Source of the DNA: MPNP01 sp963668325
GTDB taxonomy: Bacteria; Pseudomonadota; Alphaproteobacteria; Rhodobacterales; Rhodobacteraceae
DNA length: 64,000 bases
NCBI GenBank assembly: GCA_963668325.1
Contig: OY764222.1
Span: 2,790,001 to 2,854,000, forward strand
Direction: 5' to 3'
How positions within the stretch are numbered: the stretch's first letter is position 1; each line of letters starts with the position of its first letter. The notes under the pieces are model-generated. The model saw only the letters and a program-made list of their open reading frames with translations. It was not told the DNA's origin and ran no database searches. Of this stretch, positions 44,671 to 53,045 are shown piece by piece. A program made the translations under genes and the position numbers.

Positions 44671-45969
44671 ATGAATCGAGCACTCACACCCAATGTGTTA
44701 GTACCTGCTGATCTAGAACCACACTGGAATTGGCAGGATCGGCTACCGGCATGGGGGCATACCAATACCGACTTTGAGCGACGGGTGGATTTTGATCGTT
44801 TGCGTCGCTATCGCCTATCCCGTGCCCGCCAGGCACTATCGACAAGTGACTGTGGATCGTTATTACTTTTTGATGTCAACAATATCCGCTATGTCTCGGC
44901 GACTAAAATTGGCGAATGGGAGCGTGATAAAATGTGTCGTTTCTGTCTGTTGACAGGGGATGAATCCCCATATGTCTGGGACTTCGGATCAGCAGCAGTT
45001 CATCACCGGAAATATTCCGACTGGTTGCTCCCCGAACACTGTCGGGCCGGTGTCGTTGGCATGAGAGGAACGATCCCACCCAGTTTTGGTTTGATGAAAC
45101 GATATGCTGAAGAGATTGCCGGTCTTATTCGGGAGGCTGGGATGGGTGATATGCCAGTTGGGGTAGATTACGCGGAAACCGCCATGTTTTTTGCCTTGCA
45201 GGAAACTGGTTTGAATCTGGTTGACGGGCAACAAATCATGCTTTCAGCACGTGAAATCAAGAATTGGGACGAAATCCAACTCCTGACCCAGGCCGCAAGT
45301 ATGGTCGACGGTACCTATCACATGATTTACGAGAACCTGAAACCTGGTGTTCGTGAAAACGATATTGTGGCCCTGGCGAACAAGATGCTCTATGAAATGG
45401 GTAGCGACGATGTCGAAGCGATTAACGCCATTTCGGGCGAAAGGTGCAGCCCACATCCCCATAATTTCACAGACCGATATTTCCGCCCTGGGGACCAGGC
45501 TTTCTTCGACATTCTGCAATCCTATCAAGGGTACCGAACCTGCTATTACCGAACATTCAACATTGGACGAGCAACCCCCTCCCAGAATGATGCCTACATC
45601 AAGGCCCGCGAATGGCTTGATGATGCTATCCAGGCGATCAAACCTGGTGTAACAACTGATGCAGTTGCCAAGCTTTGGCCAACGGCCGAATCAATTGGCT
45701 TTCCGAATGAATTGGCTGCCTTCGGCTTGCAATTTGGCCATGGGCTAGGGTTGGCCCTCCACGAAAGACCGATCATTAGCCGGGCGGTTAGCCTTGAAAA
45801 CCCCATGGAAATCCAAACCGGTATGGTTTTTGCCCTGGAAACCTATTGTCCCGCGGATGATGGCTTTTCCGCCGCCCGTATTGAAGAGGAGGTTGTGGTT
45901 ACCGACACGGGTTGTGAGGTCATTTCCCTCTTCCCGGCTGAAGAGCTTCCAATCGCCAATCGGTATTGA
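44671..45969 (+). CDS. M24-family (pita-bread fold) protein with altered metal site
   Basis: The 432-residue product has an M24B layout: an N-terminal creatinase-like domain (CGSLLLFDVNNIRYVSATKI) and a C-terminal pita-bread domain. Ligands seen are Asp in QAFFDILQSYQGYR, His in FGHGLGLALHE, Glu in FALETYC and Glu in ARIEEEVVV. The second metal Asp, expected 11 residues after the first in the usual GY-x-x-D, is Cys (GYRTCYYRTF). Loss of that ligand suggests a non-peptidase activity, as in creatinase- or DddP-type lyases. AGGA 8 nt upstream supports ATG 44671. It opens a four-gene operon with E1 and E2-like genes. Confidence 0.75.
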   Translation: MNRALTPNVLVPADLEPHWNWQDRLPAWGHTNTDFERRVDFDRLRRYRLSRARQALSTSDCGSLLLFDVNNIRYVSATKIGEWERDKMCRFCLLTGDESPYVWDFGSAAVHHRKYSDWLLPEHCRAGVVGMRGTIPPSFGLMKRYAEEIAGLIREAGMGDMPVGVDYAETAMFFALQETGLNLVDGQQIMLSAREIKNWDEIQLLTQAASMVDGTYHMIYENLKPGVRENDIVALANKMLYEMGSDDVEAINAISGERCSPHPHNFTDRYFRPGDQAFFDILQSYQGYRTCYYRTFNIGRATPSQNDAYIKAREWLDDAIQAIKPGVTTDAVAKLWPTAESIGFPNELAAFGLQFGHGLGLALHERPIISRAVSLENPMEIQTGMVFALETYCPADDGFSAARIEEEVVVTDTGCEVISLFPAEELPIANRY

Positions 45970-45993
45970 TTAACTTTACTTTGAGGCCTAGTG

Positions 45994-47019
45994 ATGACCA
46001 AGTCTGTTCGAAACAATACCGAACAATATCTGCATTTGTATAAGCAGATGGTACGTATTCGGACCTTTGAGGAAAATGCCAATCAGTTGTATCTCTATGC
46101 CAAGATGCCTGGTTTGACTCACATGTATATTGGCCAGGAAGCGGTGGCTGTAGGAATTTGCGAAGCATTGGAAAGCGCTGATCGAATTACCTCGACCCAT
46201 CGTGGTCATGGGCATTGCCTGGCCAAAGGTGCGGAATTCAAGGAAATGTTCTGTGAATTGCTCGGCAAGGCCGAAGGATATTGTGGGGGAAAAGGTGGCT
46301 CAATGCATATTGCCGATCAGGAAAATGGCAATCTTGGGGCCAACGCTATCGTTGGTGGATCTATGGGCATAGCGACCGGAGCTGCACTTTCGGCCAAATT
46401 ACTTGGTACCAAATCTGTCGTGGTCTGCTTTTTTGGTGATGGGGCAACAGCCCAGGGACTTTGGTATGAAGTTATGAATATGGCTGCACTATGGCAATTA
46501 CCCGTCATCTATGCATGTGAAAACAATGGGTATTCCGAATATACCCCAACAGCGGAAATTGCCGCAGGATCCCTGAAGGCCCGTGCCGAAGCATTTGGCA
46601 TAGAATCACATAAGGTTGATGGGCAAGATGTTCTGACCGTTCACAACCTCACCCAGGGATTGGTCAACCGAATGAGAAATGGTGAAGGTCCTTTTTTTAT
46701 CGAACTGGAGACATACAGGTACCATGGACATCATGTAGGTGATATCAACCGCAGTTATTACCGTTCCAAAGAAGAGGAGGCTGCTTGGCAATCGAATCGT
46801 GATCCCATAGCAAATTTGGGCAAATGGCTTGAGGAAGAAGCCATTGCCAGCGCTGAAGAGCTGGCAGAAATAGTAACTGGCATTCATAATGAGGCCGAGC
46901 AGGCGGTTCGTTATGCCATTGATGCACCATATCCGAATCAAGGTGAGGTTGATACCCACGTTTTTGCCGGCGTGGAACATGCACTACCTTATATCAATGG
47001 TACCAGTCATGATGCGTGA
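45994..47019 (+). CDS. Thiamine-diphosphate dehydrogenase E1 alpha subunit (pyruvate/acetoin type)
   Basis: The 341-residue protein is the alpha half of a heterotetrameric 2-oxoacid or acetoin dehydrogenase E1. The thiamine diphosphate motif is GDGATAQGLWYEVMNMAALW, with NNGYSEYT following (about 149-183). TRHRGHGHCLAKG-type (STHRGHGHCLAKG) and the phosphorylation-loop-like YRYHGHHVGDINRSYYRSKEE are conserved. Its short N terminus and length fit PdhA/AcoA rather than BkdA. GAGG 7 nt before ATG 45994 supports that start over GTG 45991. It overlaps the beta gene by 11 nt. The substrate is unknown. Confidence 0.88.
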   Translation: MTKSVRNNTEQYLHLYKQMVRIRTFEENANQLYLYAKMPGLTHMYIGQEAVAVGICEALESADRITSTHRGHGHCLAKGAEFKEMFCELLGKAEGYCGGKGGSMHIADQENGNLGANAIVGGSMGIATGAALSAKLLGTKSVVVCFFGDGATAQGLWYEVMNMAALWQLPVIYACENNGYSEYTPTAEIAAGSLKARAEAFGIESHKVDGQDVLTVHNLTQGLVNRMRNGEGPFFIELETYRYHGHHVGDINRSYYRSKEEEAAWQSNRDPIANLGKWLEEEAIASAEELAEIVTGIHNEAEQAVRYAIDAPYPNQGEVDTHVFAGVEHALPYINGTSHDA

Positions 47020-48007
47020 AATCACCCATTCCACGGCTGTGAACGAGGCTATCGCGGAGGAAATGCGACGTGACCCAACTGTCATTTTGCTTGGTGAGGA
47101 TGTTGCCGAGGCTGGCACCCCCTTCAAGGTCTTGTCTGGCCTGGTTGAGGAATTCGGAACAGAACGGGTTATTGATACACCGATTGCTGAGCCGGGTTTT
47201 ATGGGTATTGCAGTAGGTGCAGCCATGACGGGAATGCGTCCCATAGTCGACATTATGTTTGGAGATTTTCTGTTTCTGATCATGGATCAATTGTGCAACC
47301 AGGCTGCTAAAATCCACTATATGTCTGGCGGCAAGTTGAAGGTACCTATGGTCGTCCGTACCAACCTTGGGGCAACGCGTCGTTCGGCGGCTCAACACAG
47401 CCAATCATTACATGCATTGGTGGCCCATATTCCTGGGTTGAAGGTTGCATTACCAGCGACACCATACGAGGTAAAAGGGTTACTGAAGACAGCAATCAGA
47501 GATGACAATCCAGTGGTTATTTTTGAAGACAAACTTAGCTACCAAATGAAGGGCAATGTCCCGGATGATGAGTATCTCATTCCGTTTGGTAGGGCAAAAA
47601 TACTTCGAGAGGGCAATGATGTGACTCTGATTGGTACTTCCTCAATGGTACAGACTTGTTTGGAGGCTGCCAATCAATTAGCCAACGATGGTTTCTCAGC
47701 TGAAGTGATGGACCCCCGAACTATTGTTCCCCTTGATGAAACATCTATCCTTACGAGTGTCAGGAAAACCTCACGGGCGGTTGTTGTTGACGAGGGCCAT
47801 CAAAATTTTGGCGTCACTGCCGAGATAGCATCAAGAATTTCTGAAAAAGCATTTTATCATTTGGATGCACCAGTCATCAGAATTGGCGCGATGGATGTTC
47901 CTGTCCCTTTCTCACCTGCGCTTGAAGACTTGACTGTACCAACACCACAACTCGTTGCTAAACAAGCAAAGGCTTTATGCAAAGGAGAATTGGTTCATGA
48001 GGCATGA
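47009..48007 (+). CDS. Thiamine-diphosphate dehydrogenase E1 beta subunit (pyruvate/acetoin type)
   Basis: The 332-residue beta subunit pairs with the gene upstream. It shows ITHSTAVNEAIAEEMRRDPT, LLGEDVAEAGTPFKV, RVIDTPIAEPGFMGIAVGAA and GATRRSAAQHSQSLHALVAH, all typical of PdhB/AcoB. The C-terminal transketolase domain has SAEVMDPRTIVPLDETSI and VDEGHQNFGVTAEIASRI. Start ATG 47009 overlaps the alpha gene; ATG 47012 is equivalent. Its last 11 nt overlap the E2-like gene, so the four genes form a coupled operon. Confidence 0.88.
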   Translation: MMREITHSTAVNEAIAEEMRRDPTVILLGEDVAEAGTPFKVLSGLVEEFGTERVIDTPIAEPGFMGIAVGAAMTGMRPIVDIMFGDFLFLIMDQLCNQAAKIHYMSGGKLKVPMVVRTNLGATRRSAAQHSQSLHALVAHIPGLKVALPATPYEVKGLLKTAIRDDNPVVIFEDKLSYQMKGNVPDDEYLIPFGRAKILREGNDVTLIGTSSMVQTCLEAANQLANDGFSAEVMDPRTIVPLDETSILTSVRKTSRAVVVDEGHQNFGVTAEIASRISEKAFYHLDAPVIRIGAMDVPVPFSPALEDLTVPTPQLVAKQAKALCKGELVHEA

Positions 48008-48992
48008 AGTCATCATGCCCGCCTTGGGGATGACTCAAGATACAGGCCTGATTCTTGCATGGAAAAAACAGGTTGGTGAAGAAGTGGTGGTTGGCGACAT
48101 CCTGATGGAAGTTGAAACCGATAAATCGACCATGGAAGTTGAAGCACAACACTCAGGCTTCCTTACCAAACTATTAGCAGAAGAAGGAACCGAAGTTCCG
48201 GTTGGTAAAGTTATAGCGATTATCTCGGATACGGGTGAAGATGCTGAAAGTACCCCACCCTCCAGCCAATCTAAGCCACTGATAGAGATTAATTCTCCAG
48301 CCACATCATCGGAATCAGGTTCGGTGCCTGAAGAGAAAATCCTGCCAGAAGCACCTACCAGGTTACAGAACCATACATCAGGCAAAATATTAGCATCACC
48401 AAAAGCAAAACGTCTCGCCAAGGAACGTGGCTTGGATTTAGGCCTTCTTGTACAATCCGGCTACCCGCAGCCTTACCATGTTACGGACCTTAAGCCTTTG
48501 GAAGCGATCACCACTGCCCAGAGCACGGGTTTAGAACTTTTTGCGCGGGCTCACATAAATGGTATTGCCTTCAAGGAATTTGGGGAATTGCTCAAGGTTG
48601 AGGCCGGATTACCGATTACCGTAGCAATGGCGGCGTTTGCAGCCAGTTCATATCGTCAGACAGTAGGAGGCAATGGTCTTTCGGTTCGAGTCGATACCAT
48701 CAACAATTCGACAACAACCTACACCGTACCAGACAATTTTGACCTAGGTAATATTATCTTATCGGAGGATGTGATAAAACCTGATTTAATTATCACCGAC
48801 CTTACTTTAACTAAACTGGTTAATCTCAGGATCGGCCCTGCTTTGGTGCCAACATTTTCCATCGGTCAACATGGCGAATATCTGGAAGTTTCACTTGTTT
48901 CACCCCAAAATTTGATGGATCAACACCAGTTGGTTGATTGTATTGAGGGATTTATCAACAGGCTGGAAGAACCTTTGATGCATTTGCTTTGA
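47997..48992 (+). CDS. E2-like lipoyl protein lacking the catalytic acyltransferase motif
   Basis: The 331-residue protein starts with a lipoyl domain (about 1-80; lipoyl-lysine in VETDKSTMEVEA). A linker follows, then a peripheral-subunit-binding-like segment ASPKAKRLAKERGLDLGLLV (about 132-151), in which the usual G-x-G-x-x-G end is missing. The C-terminal region (about 175-331) aligns only loosely with a 2-oxoacid acyltransferase. At the position of the conserved HRVVDG it reads SPQNLMDQHQ, so the catalytic His is absent. It may act as a lipoyl carrier/scaffold only. AAAGGAG 9 nt upstream supports ATG 47997. Confidence 0.75.
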   Translation: MRHEVIMPALGMTQDTGLILAWKKQVGEEVVVGDILMEVETDKSTMEVEAQHSGFLTKLLAEEGTEVPVGKVIAIISDTGEDAESTPPSSQSKPLIEINSPATSSESGSVPEEKILPEAPTRLQNHTSGKILASPKAKRLAKERGLDLGLLVQSGYPQPYHVTDLKPLEAITTAQSTGLELFARAHINGIAFKEFGELLKVEAGLPITVAMAAFAASSYRQTVGGNGLSVRVDTINNSTTTYTVPDNFDLGNIILSEDVIKPDLIITDLTLTKLVNLRIGPALVPTFSIGQHGEYLEVSLVSPQNLMDQHQLVDCIEGFINRLEEPLMHLL

Positions 48993-49219
48993 GCTTCTGT
49001 AAAACAAATCCGATGTGGATACCACCAAAGGGAGAAATATCTTGCTCGGGGGCAAATTTGACCTTGACCGGAAATGATTTTTTGACTACCATAATGTTTA
49101 CCTGTTAGGTTGGTTAATGTTGTTGTGAGCATAGTTTGAAAGTGCCATGGTCACAAGGATCTAACGGGTTTTTATTTTTTTTGATTGCTGAACAGAGCAC
49201 CTTCCATTGTTATTGATTG

Positions 49220-49936
49220 ATGGATGAATTTGTAGAAAAATTTAAGCAAAACTACCAACTGGGTAATTTCATCATGGGTGATGAAAATGATCCCTATTCC
49301 TTTTACTGGGCCAGATCCGATGAACGATTTATTATCCCTCTGGATGAATTTCGGATACCCAAGAGGTTAAAGAGGAAAATCAAAACCAACCCTTTTTGCC
49401 TGACGATAAACAAGAATTGCCCTTTGGTTATCGATCATTGCTCCAAACGAGAAAATACCTGGATCAACCCTGCTGTAAAGTTTATCTATACCCAACTTAA
49501 CAAACGCAACCTTGTTCACTCGCTTGAAACCTGGGAGGGAGAAACCCTTGTCGGCGGGCTCTACGGGGTTGCTCTCGGCGGGGTATTTTTTGGTGAGAGC
49601 ATGTTTTTCAACAAATCAGATTCCTCCAAAATAGCCATGGTTTACCTGGTTGATCATTTGATCAGAACAGGGTTTGAAGTATTGGATGCCCAAATGCCAA
49701 GCACTCATTTAGCTAAAATGGGAGGTCGGGTAATTTCAGAAGAAAGTTTCAGGAATTTGATTGGTAAAGCCTGCCAGAAAACAAATGTTCACTTTTCATC
49801 TATACCAGTGGAGGAATCAGGTGAAAGGGTAATACAGCGGATTAGCCAAAAATCAAATCGTGGATGTTCAACCGCAGACAAGGCAGGAGATTGTGAAATC
49901 ATCCAGGCCGAAAATAATTCTGATTTATCCCTTTGA
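49220..49936 (+). CDS. aat: Leucyl/phenylalanyl-tRNA-protein transferase
   Basis: Aat attaches Leu or Phe from tRNA to proteins with N-terminal Arg or Lys, marking them for ClpAP. The 238-residue protein shows YQLGNFIMGDENDPYSFYWA, VIDHCSKRENTWI, SLETWEGETLVGGLYGVALG and FFGESMFFNKSDSSKIAMVY, the main signatures of the family. Its C-terminal tail (last about 50 codons) overlaps the DUF2155 gene by 148 nt in antisense. ATG 49220 is preferred over TTG 49217. It normally follows accC in alphaproteobacteria; here the M24/E1/E2-like cassette intervenes. Confidence 0.95.
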   Translation: MDEFVEKFKQNYQLGNFIMGDENDPYSFYWARSDERFIIPLDEFRIPKRLKRKIKTNPFCLTINKNCPLVIDHCSKRENTWINPAVKFIYTQLNKRNLVHSLETWEGETLVGGLYGVALGGVFFGESMFFNKSDSSKIAMVYLVDHLIRTGFEVLDAQMPSTHLAKMGGRVISEESFRNLIGKACQKTNVHFSSIPVEESGERVIQRISQKSNRGCSTADKAGDCEIIQAENNSDLSL

Positions 49937-50187
49937 TCAGAGATGGTGACGAAAGCAAAAGAATATTTGGCTGGGGTTTCTGGCAGGTATCTGCAATCCT
50001 CGAGGGTAATTCTAAAGTTCTCAAATACCTTACTTCCCCCTAAGTATATTTCTAAATCTTCAACCCTACCAGTTATGGTATCCAAGGCACGCAGTAATGC
50101 ACCTTCGCCTCTAAGGCTTGATTGAGGTTGGGCAATCTGAGGTAATACTAGAAGAATTACCAAGAGAAAATATTTCAAATGGCTCAT
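49789..50187 (-). CDS. DUF2155 exported protein
   Basis: The 132-residue product has a signal peptide (YFLLVILLVLPQIAQPQSSL) and the DUF2155 core: LRALDTITGRVEDLEIYLGG, then FRITLEDCRYLPETPAKYSF and AFVTISDQRDKSELFSAWMI, with RFDFWLIRC at the end. The two Cys may form a disulfide. Its function is unknown, but it sits beside mlaD and aat in many alphaproteobacteria. The 3' half overlaps aat convergently by 148 nt, and the conserved WLIRC block lies in the overlap. It follows mlaD by 2 nt. Confidence 0.85.
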   Translation of the reverse strand: MSHLKYFLLVILLVLPQIAQPQSSLRGEGALLRALDTITGRVEDLEIYLGGSKVFENFRITLEDCRYLPETPAKYSFAFVTISDQRDKSELFSAWMISQSPALSAVEHPRFDFWLIRCITLSPDSSTGIDEK

Positions 50188-50189
50188 AT

Positions 50190-50633
50190 TCAGTTTTGAG
50201 AATTAACAAAACCTGCCATCAAGCTCATAAAATCAACATAGGATTGAGTTTGGATTACTTTCTCTCCGGGTTGGAAGTACTCAAAATCTAAACCTGGTAG
50301 TATTTCAACAAAATTTGCTCCCAACAGTCCCTCGGAGGAAACAGCAAGAAAACTGTCAACCGGGATATCAAGGTCTGAACTGATTATCATATGAACATCA
50401 GCCTTATAGGTCTCGGTGTTGATCGACATATCCGAAACCGAACCCACCTTAATACCCGCAAGTTTAACATCGGTTCCGACTGAAACACCTTGGGCCGAAT
50501 TAAATTCGGCCACGAGTTCATAACCGCCATTTTCCAGAAATGTGTCATTTTCAAGCAGCAAAAGGTAGAAAAAGATCCCCGTAACCAAAAGGACTGCTGC
50601 ACCGACAACAACTTCCAATTTATTTTCGGCCAT
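50190..50633 (-). CDS. mlaD: MlaD-type MCE-domain lipid transport protein
   Basis: A periplasmic substrate-binding subunit of the Mla system that maintains outer membrane lipid asymmetry. The 147-residue protein has one N-terminal membrane helix (about 8-26) and a single MCE domain: GYELVAEFNSAQGVSVGTDV, KLAGIKVGSVSDMSI, DSFLAVSSEGLLGANFVEIL. The short form is normal for alphaproteobacteria. No mlaE or mlaF gene is adjacent. It lies between NDUFA12-like and DUF2155 genes on the same strand with spacings of 13 and 2 nt. Confidence 0.9.
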   Translation of the reverse strand: MAENKLEVVVGAAVLLVTGIFFYLLLLENDTFLENGGYELVAEFNSAQGVSVGTDVKLAGIKVGSVSDMSINTETYKADVHMIISSDLDIPVDSFLAVSSEGLLGANFVEILPGLDFEYFQPGEKVIQTQSYVDFMSLMAGFVNSQN

Positions 50634-50646
50634 AAATAAACCTGAT

Positions 50647-51021
50647 TTATTCTGGGTTCCAGGGAATATAATCCCTTGTAAGATCTTTCCTTTTTCCCCT
50701 TAACGATCCAAGGGGTGAATAGGCCTCTGGCATTCCGGTTTTGTTCTCAACGTGAGGCTTTTCCCAAGTTTTCATTGGCAGGGGATCCTCAGTCGGTGGT
50801 TCTTCAAAAGTATGGTGCAACCATCCATGCCATTGGGGAGAAATTCGGCTGGCTTCAATATTACCCTTATACACCACCCAACGCCTTTGACTATCCTTGG
50901 TTTGGTAAAATATGTTACCATCAGGGTCCTCGCCTACCTTCTGGCCTTTTCGCCAGGTGTAGATTTGGGTTCCCAAAGTCTGGGAATTCCACCATGTCAT
51001 CAACCTAATGAGAAAATTCAT
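50647..51021 (-). CDS. NDUFA12-family complex I accessory protein
   Basis: The 124-residue product belongs to the NADH:ubiquinone oxidoreductase 17.2-kDa subunit family, a supernumerary complex I subunit shared by alphaproteobacteria and mitochondria. Signatures are LGTQIYTWRKGQKVGEDPDG, NIFYQTKDSQRRWVVYKGN and EASRISPQWHGWLHHTFEEP, followed by the Pro-rich end with YIPWNPE. The presence of this gene supports an alphaproteobacterial source. It is the first gene of a minus-strand group with mlaD and DUF2155. Confidence 0.93.
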   Translation of the reverse strand: MNFLIRLMTWWNSQTLGTQIYTWRKGQKVGEDPDGNIFYQTKDSQRRWVVYKGNIEASRISPQWHGWLHHTFEEPPTEDPLPMKTWEKPHVENKTGMPEAYSPLGSLRGKRKDLTRDYIPWNPE

Positions 51022-51063
51022 CCATCACTTCTCTTGTACACCCAATGTGTAGTTTTCAATCAC

Positions 51064-52326
51064 TCAGGAACCTGCGGCCTTTGGGAGAGTCCTTTCCGAA
51101 TAGAACCTCAATGGTATTGCATTGGATACCACACACTCCTCGTTAACAACAATTTCCACGACACTTTCATCAAGTGGCAATTCAAACATGGTATCTAGTA
51201 ATATTTCTTCGATAATAGACCTTAGGCCTCTAGCTCCGGTTTTTAATTTGGAAGCCTTGGTAGCGATGGCCCTAATTGCTTCATCTGTGAAGGTCAACTT
51301 GATACCATCCAATTCAAATAGCTTATTAAATTGCTTGATCAGAGAATTCTTGGGTTCAGTAAGGACCTTTACCAAAGCATCAATATCAAGTTCATTCAGG
51401 GTAGCAACCACAGGTAGTCTTCCGACAAATTCAGGGATAAGGCCGAATTTCATCAAATCCTCAGGTTCCAGATCTTCCAGGAGTTCACTTAATCCCCTGG
51501 CTTCCAAATCAGAAATTTCTACTTCAAAGCCCAGGGCTGACGGCCGTGTTCTTTTCTGGATTACCTTCTCCAACCCTGCAAATGCCCCACCGCAAATAAA
51601 AAGTATGTTGGTGGTGTCAACCTGCAAGAACTCCTGCTGAGGATGTTTTCGACCTCCCCTGGGAGGGATGGAGGTAATCGTACCCTCAATTATCTTGAGC
51701 AATGCTTGCTGGACCCCTTCTCCACTCACATCTCTTGTTATAGAAGGATTATCAGTTTTACGGGTTATTTTATCTAACTCGTCAATATAGACTATTCCCC
51801 TTTGTGCTTTGGCAACATTATATTCTGCAGCTTGAAGCAGCCTGAGAATAATGTTTTCTACATCTTCACCCACATAACCGGCTTCAGTAAGGGTTGTGGC
51901 ATCAGCCATTGTAAAAGGGACATCCAATAGTTTAGCCAAAGTCTGAGCCAAGAGAGTTTTTCCACACCCGGTTGGACCTATCAGCAAAATATTGGATTTA
52001 GCAATTTCAACTCCAAGATCGGACTCGAGATTATTCAACATTTTGTAATGGTTGTAGACTGCAACGGAAAGCACCTTCTTGGCATGAAACTGACCAATTA
52101 CATAATCATCAAGGAACCGATAGATTTCCTGTGGGGGAGTGGATTGATGCCCTTGCTTGCGAGATATGACTTCCTTGTCTTGCTTTATAATTTCTACAGA
52201 AAGCTCTACACATTCATCACACATGTATACTTTAGGGCCAGCTATAAGCTTGTTGACCTCACTTTTGCTTTTGCTGCAAAAAGAGCAGAGAAGTTCACTT
52301 TCTTCAGGTGGAGTCTGATTAATCAT
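51064..52326 (-). CDS. clpX: ATP-dependent Clp protease ATP-binding subunit ClpX
   Basis: ClpX unfolds substrates and feeds them to ClpP. The 420-residue protein has the N-terminal zinc-binding domain (LLCSFCSKSK and YMCDECVELS), Walker A GPTGCGKTLLAQ, the pore loop GYVGEDVE, Walker B IVYIDELDKI and the sensor block PEFVGRLPVVATLNELD. The length is standard. Order tig-clpP-clpX on one strand is conserved. No lon gene follows; NDUFA12-like begins 43 nt downstream instead. Confidence 0.97.
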   Translation of the reverse strand: MINQTPPEESELLCSFCSKSKSEVNKLIAGPKVYMCDECVELSVEIIKQDKEVISRKQGHQSTPPQEIYRFLDDYVIGQFHAKKVLSVAVYNHYKMLNNLESDLGVEIAKSNILLIGPTGCGKTLLAQTLAKLLDVPFTMADATTLTEAGYVGEDVENIILRLLQAAEYNVAKAQRGIVYIDELDKITRKTDNPSITRDVSGEGVQQALLKIIEGTITSIPPRGGRKHPQQEFLQVDTTNILFICGGAFAGLEKVIQKRTRPSALGFEVEISDLEARGLSELLEDLEPEDLMKFGLIPEFVGRLPVVATLNELDIDALVKVLTEPKNSLIKQFNKLFELDGIKLTFTDEAIRAIATKASKLKTGARGLRSIIEEILLDTMFELPLDESVVEIVVNEECVVSNAIPLRFYSERTLPKAAGS

Positions 52327-52399
52327 TCACGAACACTCATTTACTGCCATTACCGAATTCCAAGTAAATAACTTAATTCCAAATAAAATGGAAATAACT

Positions 52400-53017
52400 T
52401 TACTCATCAGACTTATTTGAGCGGGTTGTTACAATTTTATCAATCAATCCCCACTCAAGTGCTTCTTGTGGTTTTAGATGCTTATCTCCATCCCTGATTG
52501 CGTCACTTACCTCATTCATGGTCCTTCCCGTATGCTTCATCAGAATGTCCCTTAAAATCGTTTCCCGTTCTTTCATGTGATCATAATGGATGGTAACATC
52601 ACTAAACCTTCCTCGAAATCCCCCCATAGATTGGTGTACCATAAGCGAGCAATGTGGCAATGAATACCTTTTACCAGGCGCACCGGCCGTTAATAGCAAG
52701 GCCCCCATTGAGGCAGCCCGGCCAAAGGCAAGGGTTGAGACTGCTGGTGAGACATATTGCATTGCATCATAGATGGCTAGACCTGAATCAACTTCACCTC
52801 CGGGACTATTGATGTACATAAAGATTTCTGATTTTGGGTTTTCAGATTCGAGAAACAGTAATTGTGCAACGGCAAGCGTTGATACTTCCTCGGTTATCTC
52901 ACCACATACAAATACTATTCTCTCCTTCAATAGTTTGGAGAAAATATCATACCTTTTTTCTCCTCTGGGAGTTTGTTCATCTACTGTAGGTATTAATGCA
53001 TTCATTAATCGTTCCAT
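52400..53017 (-). CDS. clpP: ATP-dependent Clp protease proteolytic subunit ClpP
   Basis: The 205-residue serine protease forms the heptameric chamber docked by ClpX. The catalytic Ser lies in FGRAASMGALLLTAG (about 94-108), and the His in HCSLMVHQSMGGFRG (about 121-135). The oligomerisation block FMYINSPGGEVDSGLAIYDA-type is seen as IFMYINSPGGEVDSGLAI. The length is normal. Trigger factor precedes it and clpX follows after 73 nt. Confidence 0.97.
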   Translation of the reverse strand: MERLMNALIPTVDEQTPRGEKRYDIFSKLLKERIVFVCGEITEEVSTLAVAQLLFLESENPKSEIFMYINSPGGEVDSGLAIYDAMQYVSPAVSTLAFGRAASMGALLLTAGAPGKRYSLPHCSLMVHQSMGGFRGRFSDVTIHYDHMKERETILRDILMKHTGRTMNEVSDAIRDGDKHLKPQEALEWGLIDKIVTTRSNKSDE

Positions 53018-53045
53018 GCCATCTGCCTCTCTTTTTTAGTTAATT

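Noticed and set aside
46889..47008. Upstream extension of the E1 beta gene
   Set aside because: The extension lies within the E1 alpha coding frame, has no ribosome site, and homologous sequence begins at about 47009.
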